DNA from: Rotaria sp. Silwood1
Lineage: Eukaryota > Rotifera > Eurotatoria > Philodinida > Philodinidae
NCBI GenBank assembly: GCA_905250075.1
Contig: CAJNOP010000015.1
Location: forward strand, 1,392,776 to 1,456,775
Direction of reading: 5' to 3'
Length of the DNA: 64,000 nt
Positions 35,547-46,737 of the stretch are shown piece after piece. A program made the translations under genes and the position numbers. The notes below the pieces were generated by a model. That model had not been told where the DNA came from. It saw only the letters and a list, made by a program, of their open reading frames with translations, and searched no databases. Positions within the stretch are counted from its first letter, which is position 1, and each line of letters starts with the position of its first letter.

Positions 35547-36349
35547 AGGCTATTTACGAGTTAAATCATGTGTGAGGTCCATTTTGTTTACCAAAGATAA
35601 TACATGAATAAAACTACTAGATCATAGCTTGAAAGAATTTCAATGGAAGCTCTAAATTTCGTGTATGTGGAAGTCAAATTAACGATAAATTAGTCGAAAT
35701 TTTGAAATTTAGTGCAGATACAAGGCAGTGTCTTTAACTGTTATTTTCTGATTTCAATAGTTTTTTACTTGTAGATATTGCATAGTTCACTAATAAAAAT
35801 TCTAAGAAGAATTGAATTTCTATAGAAATTCGACTAAGTTATCGAATTTTAATATTTCTATTTTCTAGCAGTTTCTACAGGACCCAAGTTTTCAGAAAAG
35901 ACGAATATTCGATTTTCGATCTGAAACTTTGTGCATATACAGAGCTCAATTAGCCTATAGCGTTCTTTAAAAAACTAAGAAGTTTTGAACAGTCTCTTCA
36001 AGATATGAGACTTTCACAGTATAGAGTGTTGTCTATAGATGGCGTAAACAACATGGAGTTTTTGAAAGCTTTGTATTTCGAAGAGACTTTGTTCAAAGTT
36101 TCTGAATCTTTTGATGGAAGCTACTCTAGTGAAGTTCTCTCTATGCACAAAGTTTTAGATTAAAATTTGATAGTACGAGTATTCAGAAAGCTTGTGATCC
36201 TACAAGAGCTTTTAGAAAATAAACATTAAAAATTCGATAGCTTATTAAAATATCAATGGAAACCGAAATCTTTTTAAGGTTTTTATTGGAACAATATGTA
36301 GTACCTATAGTACGGGTGAAGGGGCGTACTTCATTTGTTTTACTATTGT
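35547..36349. other. AT-rich spacer, nothing recognised
   Basis: No coding or structural signal was found between the inverted repeat and the GC-richer block. Confidence 0.45.
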
Positions 36350-37990
36350 TACTCTATGCACATGTTGGTCACAGAAAATAAAACAGAGTAAATACTAGAA
36401 GAAGCAGAGTACCTCGCCTTTCGGCTACCTTGCGGTGTATGGTGTTGTCCGAGAACAGTTTCGAGAGCCCCGATATTTTCCCTACATCTATTACTAGATG
36501 TAGCTTCGGACAGGAGACTGGCCGGACTCAGGGTTCTCCCGCTTAATCACTTAATAAATCCTGGAGACAGAGTTTATTAGAATTCGACAAAGGCTCCTGA
36601 ACAAAATTGAGCAGCATCCTGAGATCCTTGCAGAATTTCTCAAAAAACACACAGGATTAAGTCCAGAGTTCGGTTGCTTGTACTTCCTAAGTTCTCTCAG
36701 GCTTTCTAGACTCTTAGGTTCTCCAATCCTAGGATTCCTCGGGCCGGTAAACTCCTTCAGTTCCCTAAGTACAAATGGGTCCTTTCGAATCTTCACTCAC
36801 AAGACAACCTGGCATTAATTGCGCTGCTTGAGTTCCCTGAGTAGCTGAGTTCCGAGAGAGTTGAAGTTTTGGTTGACTGTATACGTTCTTCCAACTTCAG
36901 CAGTTCTTTGACTTCATGTGTTTCAGCATGTCAACCACTAACATCACATGTGTGGTATAACTCAGTTCCTTCTCTTTTCCACGTATCAATTCACATTCAC
37001 AGCTTCAAAAAATCTGCATTTATCATAGTGATTATCACTTACATTGCACCTCCAACACCTACGCCCACCAAAGCATTCATGTCGTCCGCTAATTTCTGTG
37101 GCTTACCTAACCACATCCTTTTACTCAGTAAGTCCCGAAGGAACCGAACTGCCCTTCACATAAAGGCCGTTACTCTTTCGAGGTAACTCTATAGAAGAAT
37201 GCTCACCGTCACGAATTGCAATCCTTCACATGAACAATTCACCTACCATCTTTCACGGAAAGTTCATCAAACTGATTGTGACCGCTCTCTGTAATATTGG
37301 CTAGCATACCAAAGGCATACAATTTACCACATTCACCGTGTTTTATTTTGAAACTTGATTCTCGTTCTCATTGCCTCATCCAACTGATCACAAAAATACA
37401 CGAACTGATCTATAAAACTCCTTTCTCATGTGTTGTTCGATCTGCTGAGCGAGTTGAATGCTTGCTTCGAAATGAGCACAAGAGGTAAACAGTCATCTCG
37501 TGATGAACGTTCATTTGCCATGTGATGTTTCATCAGTTGAGTGAGTCACAACGTTTGGTTGAAAGTGAGAAAAAGAAGTGAACAGAAATCTGGTGATGAA
37601 TGTTCGTTTGCCATGTAATGTTTGGTCAGTTGATCGACTGAAACGTTTGGTTCACAGTACGCAAAAAAAGTGCAGCAGACATCATGTGTGTTTATGCGAA
37701 TTGCATTAAGATTTTTTTGCATGTTTTCACTTGGCTTGTGCAGGTGCGTTTTCGATTTCAGATAAAGTAGTGTGGCGGAGAAGACAGAAGTTGGTTAGTA
37801 GATTGTGGTTGAAAGTATTCAGCACTGCGTGACAATGAGTAGCTGGAATTTAGGAGGTGGGAAGGCTTAAAGTGGAACGGAGATACAGTAAGAACAGACG
37901 ATCGAAGGGTCCAATTTCATTGCGTTGGCTAGCCACCACTTTGCGGCAAGGAGCTTCTCGGGATTTTAAGTACAGTGTTCGCTAGTGTAC
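36350..37990. other. GC-richer block of unknown origin
   Basis: The base composition shifts clearly towards G+C and loses the A/T homopolymers of the surroundings. No frame on either strand resembles a protein for more than a short stretch. It contains a perfect small hairpin (36482-36503) inside an outer 7-bp stem, and a near-duplicate of about 92 bp (37502-37685). It could be a non-autonomous mobile element or old retroelement DNA; no terminal repeats were found. Confidence 0.45.
37502..37685. repeat. Tandem duplication, two units of about 92 bp
   Basis: Two successive units share TGATGAACGTTCATTTGCCA / TGATGAATGTTCGTTTGCCA, then ATGTTT..TCAGTTGA and AACGTTTGGTT, with point differences. 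They diverge towards their right ends. Confidence 0.7.
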
Positions 37991-40296
37991 CGGGTTTTCG
38001 ATGAGAAAAAGGTTAAAAATGCATGAACAAATGATTACCACTGAATAGAAATATTTTTAAAAGTTTCAGAACACTAAATTCTAGGAAATAATAAGTAATA
38101 TGACCTGTATGTACGAAATATATATATCCTTCAATGGAGTTGTTTTATTGATTAGATCGTCGTTTTCACAAATGGAGCATATGTTCCATGTTCCCCTGTT
38201 CGCTATGTATGAGTCATGTATTTACGATTGATCCATTTCAGGCATAGACTGTTATAGATTGAAACAAGAAACAAAATATTGAGACACTATGCATTTTTAA
38301 TAGTCGTAGTTTTATCATCATTGTTGTTTTCATGGTTGCAGCTAGTGTATCAGCCAAACTTCACGTCTTTCGTTGAGCTGAAGGTGAAAAAGATATTATC
38401 ACAATGTGAGTTGATTAGAGCTTGGATTAATACTATCTACCATTTGAATTAGCGTGGTTTTTTATCTTTATATTGAGTAAATAAACTTCTGCTGAAATAA
38501 GAATTATTTTTATTGAATTATCATATCCGATAAATCATAAAGACAATCAAATGTATTTCATTCTTATTTTTTTTTCTAATGCTTACACGTCATGGATTAT
38601 CTTTTTAGATAATTATCATGCGTTTACCTGAAACATACGTTTTATGATATTTACTTATCGACTCTTAGAATAAAATGATGCATACTTTTTGGTTTAAACT
38701 ACAGCTTTTTTTCTATGTGAACAGCAACAAATAAAGCTCAGAAATAACAATCACTTTTATCGGCCACATGTTCATGCAGTACATACGATTTCTGATAATC
38801 AAAATCTATCTTTGACAGTCTTATAAAGAACGAAATCAATTGAATGTCAAAATTGTTAAACTCTCAACCAGAGATGACATCTTGATTCTTATTAGCCACT
38901 ACTTTTGTTGCAATTAGTACAAATTTTCAATCATTATTCAAGATTTCGGAATAATTTTTACTGTTATAGATGTACGGGTAACGAATGCGGTACATTTACA
39001 TAAGAAATCATAAAGTCATGGACCATTTGTCCCTTATCAATTATGCACAATCTTTCTCTCTTAATGTTCAATTTGAAGGAGAAAAAAACTGTATTTCGTC
39101 TTCTACTCTCTTCTCTTTGCTCTTGTTCACATCATTCTTCTTCTATTCTCTTTTTGTGCTATCGAGTGATAGGTGGAAACTCTTATGTGAAAAAAGAAAT
39201 GGGAAAAACAAAAATTCTTACGACTATGACGAAAATAATATATAATTTTTCTTTGCTTCCTGTAGGAAATTACGGAGCAATGTTGAGCAACGACGGCAAG
39301 ATATGTGTTATTCCGTAAATTCGTACAGAGATAAAAGCAAATATTACGTATTACTTTTGTCATATTCCTAAGAATTTTTCTTTTCATGCTTTCATTTTTG
39401 GCGTTAGAGTTTCGATATATCACTATTACTATCATTAGTTGTTAAAACGATAATGACAAACAACGAATAGAGCAAAGCAATATGCCTAGTGATAAATGTG
39501 TTGATCAGCGTAAAAGTAAAAAAAAAGAATAGCTTGACATAGTCCCTCTTGTGTTTCAAAACAATAAAGGTGATCAAAATGACAAGAACGATTATATAAT
39601 TTCTCATTAAATATATAACATGATTATGATTGTAGAGAGTAACGAATGGGATTTGGTCGATTCAGCTTTTGTGATACTATTTGCAGCTACTCAAATATTA
39701 ATCGTCATTGCTACTTACAAAAACAATATTATATTCTAGCACCTATGAATTTCCCATCTATCTATAAATACCATAAAATTTAAATTTGAGACGAATATAA
39801 AGAAAAAACCTCTCAGTGAATAACCCATTGTTGATACGTCTTCAAACTAAAGAAAGACACGTACAAGGTGTGGGTGTGAATGTGCGTGTCCTGAACGAGA
39901 AGAAAAACAGATAGACCTACACTCACATCCCACCCACCCGATTTTTGAGCTGAAGAAGTTCACTGAGTGGTATCCAAACTTATGACTCGTAGATGAATCG
40001 AAAGCTTAGATATTGTTCACTTGTACAATTGTCACTCAGCCACTGCAGATCGAAATCCAACTCCATACATGTTTGTTATGAAAATATTTTGATTATGTTT
40101 ACTATGCATATAATAGTAATAGATATTTCATTGATTTGCGTTAATTGATAATCATATTCTTTCGCAAGTATTAGTTGTATTTCTCTGAGTCAAACATAAA
40201 TATCAAAGATGGGGACAATTATAAATATTTACTGTCATTAGAAAAAACAAACGACATACAGCAAAACTGTTCTTAAAAACTTCGGAATCCGACGAA
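37991..40296. other. AT-rich intergenic stretch, no gene identified
   Basis: Open frames around 38,985-39,607 overlap on both strands and lack splice or family support. A G/T-rich segment at 39,866-39,890 is imperfectly complementary to a C/A-rich one at 39,916-39,940. Nothing else is seen. Confidence 0.45.
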
Positions 40297-41251
40297 TTAT
40301 CCGCATTCATTACGAGTAATATTCATGTTCGGATGATTTTCAGATGGTTTTGTATCTTCAAATTTTTTTTTATTATTTTCTTCACTAAGTTTAGCAAATA
40401 AAGGTTCAGTATCATTAAGTAAGGCAACAACATCAAGAAATGCTCCGCCGATTTTAACACCTAAATGTGCACAACACATATTTTCGAAAGGCCAATCACA
40501 TAGTACAGTACGCATCCAATCGCGAAATACATATGGTGCATCACTTGTTGGATGTAGACCATAAGTTTTAATTGATGGATGAAATGCAATTGAACCATGT
40601 TTACAACCAAGTAATCTAAATAAAAACCCAGGCTTTTCAGCATACATGATTGTATCATCAACATGAAGAGTTTGAGATGGTGAATGATAAACAAAAACAC
40701 TTATGAAATGATTTGTTGATTCAGGTTGAGGATTAATAAATTCAGCTCCTAAAATAATTAAAACAATAAGTTATTTCATATGATAATAAGATCTGTTTTT
40801 TGAGATAACCTGCTGGAATACGCATTTCAACGTCTGGTTCCCATTTTTTTCTAACTGTACTATCCTTAAGATCTCCAGTCCATGGAATTTCAGTTAATCG
40901 ACGTAAATGTCTTGGTGTACCATAATAAGCTGCTTTTGGATATGCTTGATAAAAAGCTGCAAATGATAATGTATGAAATGGATGGACACCGATAACGGCT
41001 TCAATATTTTCTCCATGATTTGTTAAATTATCAATTTCTTGTCGAAGACGATCATTCATATCAATTGTATCAATAATAAGAAATTTTCCATTGCGCAATT
41101 GTATTATTGACATTTGTGTTTCAATATCAATCACTTTTAAAACTCTAAAGTGACCTCGAACATTCCAAAAATTAGGACCAATTAAATAAAGTTTATTTTT
41201 ATCAAGTTTTCGCGCAACATTTGGAGTTCGAGCTAACATAGCTGAAGACAT
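40297..41251 (-). CDS. Metallo-beta-lactamase-fold / DUF4336-like protein
   Basis: Exons 41251-40810 and 40748-40297 join in frame to 297 residues. Seen: LYLIGPNFWNVRGHFRVL, a strand-turn KFLIIDTIDM, and IEAVIGVHPFHTLSF (His90, His93) followed by AYPKAAYYGTPRHLRRL. This order (strand-Asp, His-containing loop, then a Pro-rich 'tyrosine-GTP' turn) is that of DUF4336 and degenerate metallo-beta-lactamase proteins. The full HxHxDH motif is not present, so metal binding and hydrolase activity are doubtful. The C-terminal half has HVDDTIMY and a hydrophobic segment. No substrate can be named. The start is the ATG at 41251. The frame is open upstream to a TTTTCAG site (exon edge 41276) and would add SFFSSVHQ, which is Ser-rich and might belong to a mitochondrial leader. 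Confidence 0.7.
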
Positions 41252-43595
41252 TTGATGAACAGAAGAAAAAAATGATCTGAAAAGAAGACTTGACAAAACA
41301 AAAATTTTTATATCTTAAAATTTCTTAAGAATCTTTTCTTCTACCATCAAGTAAAAATCGGTAATAATGATTCGCTCATATATAATACAAGTTATGTAAG
41401 TAGACACAACGTTTAACGTATTGTGTTGAAAGAAAGCAATATTTAAGTGATTGCGCAGTTCCATAATGATGCATAAAAAGAAGAAAAATCATAGAAAAGA
41501 ACGAACAAATGTTTTTTTCTGACCTATCTAAGTAAACAACTAACTACTTTGGATATTGACTAAGGGAATTCAAAGGAATCAAAACTATTTTAGTGTATCA
41601 AACAAAAAAAATATCACCTACAACAACCTAGTTGTTTACTCAACATTTTTCAAGATGTTACTTTAAATTTCGAAATCAAAGTATTAACTATGTGAAAGTG
41701 AGTAATATCGAAAAATGTATGTTTCATATGTAACTTACATTAATGAGACATGATCGAAATAAGAAAAATACGATATCACTTAAACTTCAAACTATTCTTC
41801 AAATTGCTGACGTTATATGTGTTCTATGTTTTTAGAAACTAAAATAGACTTTAGACGATAGACAAATTCATAGATACATAAAGCGAAATAGATTGGAATC
41901 TTATCGTTTTATCTCGTTGAAAACATACTTAATGGAATCATTATGAAAACTAACAACTAGCATGAGAATTCTCAAAAACAAAGATAAATAAGTTTTGAAG
42001 TTTAATTGTCAATTTTTCAAGGAAATTGCATTTATTAGTACATTAAGAGACATCAATATTAAAAATTTAGTGTGTGTTTATTGCATAGAAGGAGCATACC
42101 GGATGCTCGTCTGATAATAATCAAAAAGCTCAATTAGTTTCAGTTCTAAGATGTCATTTCTCAGACATTATTTCCTTTGTTGTTTCATTTGACCCAATCT
42201 CTGTTTAATCAAATCCGATCAATTTAGTAAAGACTTGTTATTATTGTTTTTTCGAATGATAGTCAAGTAAACTGATATTCACCGAACATCAGTAATTTTT
42301 AGCCTTTTTATTAGTTTATTTCATGAGAAAATTGAAAGTTTATGATCAAAGAGACAAACAAGTTGTTCCTCTTTTTTAAGATTCTCCTGATCAAGTAAAT
42401 AACTATTATGTCATGTAGTTTATTCCAAGTTAGAACGGTAATAAAAGAATCGTAAATCAAATTAGGAAAAACGAGAAAAATACTCGATTCATGTTCAATA
42501 TTACTAATGGTAATTCTTGCAAAATCAATGATTCTCTGTGGGTTCGTTATCTCAATAATCAAGACTTGGCAGAAACGAAAACATTTCATGTGTTCTAATT
42601 CTATTTTGACTTCACATATAATTAAATAGAAGTCGTTTTTCTTATTATTCATACGATGTGTCAAGTTGTCCAAGAAAAAAACTACATTTAAGATTGTTTT
42701 CTTAAATATCAACAAGAAAAAAGTACAATAACAAATAAATTATTTTAAAAGATGTTTCTAACATTGATATTGATGGGACAATAAAACAAAGTTAACGATA
42801 TTATGGACAAGAGTATCGTCTTTATGATATTCTTGATAGGAATACAAATATGTCTTAGTTTAAGATAGATGATATTTGTTCTTCGGAAAAATTCTGATCG
42901 ATATAACTGTAACCATTTAAGGACTGAGAAAAGTATTTTATCTTGTTCATACACTTCATCTTAACTATGATATTATTGTTAATCATTTGATAGAGTACCA
43001 ATAGAAGAAATATAACAACTTTAAAGCTAGAATTCAGCATGACATTATATAAAGTTATGTTAAGTGTAAGTCGTATTTGGTATACATATGTCTATACGAA
43101 ACACCTGTAAAGAATTCTTCTTGATTGAATCAATAGAGTAAATTTTTGAATTAAAACAAAGAGAAAGCTTTTCTTTTTTTTTTGATATTATTCAAACTCA
43201 ACAAGACTGTCATTGATATTTTAGAGAATTGTTGCTTTATAATTATCAATTTGTTCTGTCAAATATTTTTGTATTTTGTTTTTTATTTCATGTCGAATTC
43301 AGGAAAGAAAAAACTTATTTTATGTTGAGTGACTCTCATTGAATCTATTATATATATATATATGTAAAACAACTTAATTGAATGAAATATATAATATTTA
43401 TATCTGATCCATGACAACAATTTCTTGTGTCAGTTATATCATGTTGACCAGTCTTTATATTTTCTAATTCAAATTTTGTTCTAAAGAAAAATATGAAAAA
43501 GTTTCATTTATTTTTATAAAGATAAGGATGTGAGTGTGAGTACAGATTTCCGTTGAGAGAAGACTGACATCAACACTTCTTTTTCTTTATCTGAT

Positions 43596-43829
43596 ATGAT
43601 AGGAGCATCTTTCTGGTATAATTGTACTAATAAATCATTTGCTATATCATCAAGTGAACAAAATGTATTGTTTGATCATGATGTTCATCATCACATTGTA
43701 CATGTTTTGATATCGTTTGAAAGTAATGATAAATCACGATTAGTCAAATCATCACTTTATGATAATAACAATGGTGAACTAGGTCTGGTTGATGATATTA
43801 TTGATGGAAATGGAATCATTTCGATGTGA
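43596..43829 (+). CDS. Small open frame, possible gene or last exon
   Basis: An ATG-led 77-codon frame reading MIGASFWYNCTNKSFAISS and onward to a Ser-, Asp- and Asn-rich end. A TTTATCTGATATGATAG acceptor-like site overlaps its first bases. Codon use is like that of the confirmed exons. No partner exons and no known family. It may be chance. Confidence 0.3.
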   Translation: MIGASFWYNCTNKSFAISSSEQNVLFDHDVHHHIVHVLISFESNDKSRLVKSSLYDNNNGELGLVDDIIDGNGIISM

Positions 43830-45955
43830 TATACAAGATAGGATAGAATGCTTTATTATACTAAGAAAATCAAAAAGGTTTTTCTAAAATCTATTAAGTT
43901 AGATTAGAACACTTCTTGATATTTTACTATTCATCAATGGAATAGATATATGTTTGTACTTGCTTGAAATCTATTTTCTATTGAATTATATCAACCTATG
44001 AATTAAATGTTATTCTGATGGTAAGTGTTAGTGAAATGAGAAAAATAAAAAAGTTTATTTTCTCGCTATTATTTAGGCTAAAGTATAAAAACTTCATGGA
44101 TATTGTTTGCTGCGAAAAAACGAGAGTTCGTGTAAGAGACGACCTATCGTTACAGGTTCTCATGATATTGATATAAATATCATTAATTTCATTGTTACGA
44201 TGAAATGATTTTGAAAGAGAATAAAACAATCTTGATTCACAACGAAAGATATTTACAAAATAATAATAGATGACAACAATTTACTAAGTGGATTCGATGT
44301 CATTAACTGTCTTGAATGTTGTTCACACGAATTCAAAAACTATTGATGCTTTTTTATTGAGAAGATGCCATGATCTTTTTAGCAATCAATCAAAAAAGCT
44401 ATCATTCCTGCATAAGTGCACACGCAATCCTAGTGTAGTCTCGTAGATGCCTTCTTTTTACTATGAAGTGTTTTTACTCTTACTCAAGACCTGTCCTTCA
44501 GATTGTTATTAGTTTGAACGTATTATGGGAGTTCCGTGAGCTAGAGTGTAAATCTACCTATAGCCATATAATTATTTATGCAAATTATTTAGACATTTGG
44601 ATACGATCAAACTAAAATATTATTCACAAAAGTGTAGTTAAATTTGGTTATTGTATGATGCACAGTCATTTTCTATCTATTTTGCAGTGAGTGTAAGGTG
44701 TAGATATGAGTTTCAGTCTATTGTTCACACATCCCTATATCGTAATACTTATACCCCACTGAACCCACACCTACACATTTTGCATTATTCTTCACAGTTC
44801 GAATGATCATTTATTTCATTAGCTAACCATTTGAAACTGTAATCAATAAAAAAAGAAACAATGTCCGCCACAGGAATAGTGTCTATTGGTAAAAACAAAA
44901 TGCTTGTTTTTCATCAAACATTGCTGCATGAATGCCTAATTGACTAGATTTTCTAGAACAAAAAATCTTTTTTTCGTGTGATATGTTCTAAAAATATAAT
45001 ATTTTTGATCGAGTTAGTTGGAAGTATTGGATCTTAACTCTCCTTTGAAAAACATTTGTTCAACGATGTGCCAGACTTGCTGTCCTCATCAATAATTTTC
45101 CATGAATAATTGTCTTTGAGCAATGATCACTTGCATGAAAACGTCACTCACTCTCAGCTGTTGCTTTTACAATATACTAGTAGCGAAACATTGAGTGAGA
45201 ATGTAAGTCATTTATTAATCTCCAAATCCTTAACTATAGAATTTATAAAATAAGAAACATGTGGAAAAAATAAAATATATTTTTTAGGCTGCGTTTTTCG
45301 AAAGGAAATCTTGGATATTTAAGATGACATACTTTTTATGAAAAGAAGGTCAAGTTTCTGTTTCCTTCAAATGGATGCGGTCCCTGAATTGATCTCTCTC
45401 ATACTGAAAACAAACATAGATTGGAATCATCATAGAAAATTAAGTCGACGCATCGGTGTTTCAAAATAATTCTTAGAACTTTTATTATCCTTCAAAAACT
45501 TCGCCTTGCTCCTTTATAAGGGTAGATCGGAAAGTGAATCATTCATCTTTTTTTATCATCATCTAGAAATATCCCGCACATGACGACTTTATTTGCGTAA
45601 TTAGAGTGGTATTCTGAGCAAATTGACTTGTCAACCTACTTATAAATGTGATCAAAAGAAAATTATTGGAGGAAAATAAGAGTTCTAAGAATATTTTGAA
45701 ACAGATATATGTGGACTCAATTTTCTATGCTGAATATAAATATACGTTTGTTTTGAGTATAACAGTAGTTTTACAGAAAGAATTCAAATTTAGGTTCAGA
45801 ACATATCGATTCTCGGATAGACTTCATTATAAATTAGTTTTCTCGGCAACGAAATCTCTTTCTACATAAACCTAGATAACATTACACAATACGTGTCCGA
45901 AACTTTGACCTCTCCACTCATGTTATATTAGACTAGTTCCAGATGTGACTGGTTT

Positions 45956-46250
45956 CTACTCAATTTGTCTCTCTAAATCTGAAACAAACAGTTCTGTTAA
46001 AATTTGCATTTCTAGCACCTTATCTACCAAAGACATCAATAAAAAAACTGCATATATTTTTTCATTAATATTTGACTTAATTTTGATATATAGCAATTCA
46101 TTTTCATAAAGCAGTAGATTTTTAGCTGATCCCACCGTGTCTCTATCTGTTTTTAGATTTCTGATAATCGAGTTCGCTGCACAAAACAATTCTCTTCTTC
46201 TATCTAGTACATCTTCATATAGAATAATAATTACTTTTATTGCATGCTCT
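45956..46250 (-). pseudogene. Coding-like remnant of unknown protein
   Basis: A minus-strand frame of about 96 codons with no start codon: AIKVIIILYEDVLDRRRELF, then CAANSIIRNLKTDRDTVG and a helical part ending SDLERQIE before a stop. Residue composition and codon use look like real protein, unlike neighbouring frames. An AG 5' of it could be an acceptor, but no upstream exon is visible. Family unknown. Confidence 0.35.
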
Positions 46251-46737
46251 CATTGAAATTATTTATTTTGTCTTTTCAAATCAACATTCACACATGGAAA
46301 CAAAAAAAAAATGAAAAGAAATATCTTCAGTTCACAAACAAAAAAAAAAGAGAAATAACATGATGGAATAATGTGTAAATGCATGAAGACACAGAGAGCG
46401 AGCAACAACGCACAATTCTATAGAGATAGCTTTCAACTATTTTTTTGCAAAAAAAAAAAAGAACGAAAGAAATTTTTTTAAGTTCTACAGAGACACTTCA
46501 CTTAAGACACACACACAAGCACACAGCCCACAGAGATAGAATATAACATGGAAACATAGAAGAAGAACAAAAAACGAAATAATAAGCAATTGTGTCAAAT
46601 GAGAAATTTAATGATAGATACTTCCTGAGTAAAAAATAATGAGATTCGAATGAAAGAAAATTATTGAACAAAATAAATAAGCAAATGAAGAAAGCGCATG
46701 ATGATTAAGGATTGAACAAAAAAAAAAAAAACAAAAT

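Larger units (their letters stand above)
41277..46737. other. Long AT-rich intergenic stretch with scattered coding-like fragments
   Basis: Two fragments are listed separately (43596-43829 and 45956-46250). A weak inverted pair of G/T-rich and C/A-rich segments lies at 44,698-44,717 and 44,758-44,777. The rest shows no gene. Confidence 0.4.

Noticed and set aside
36869-37186. 105-codon frame in the GC-rich block
   Set aside because: GC-richer DNA has fewer stops; the peptide resembles nothing and has no splice signals.
38985-39435. Overlapping frames on both strands
   Set aside because: Mutually exclusive frames with T/C-run composition; no coding evidence.
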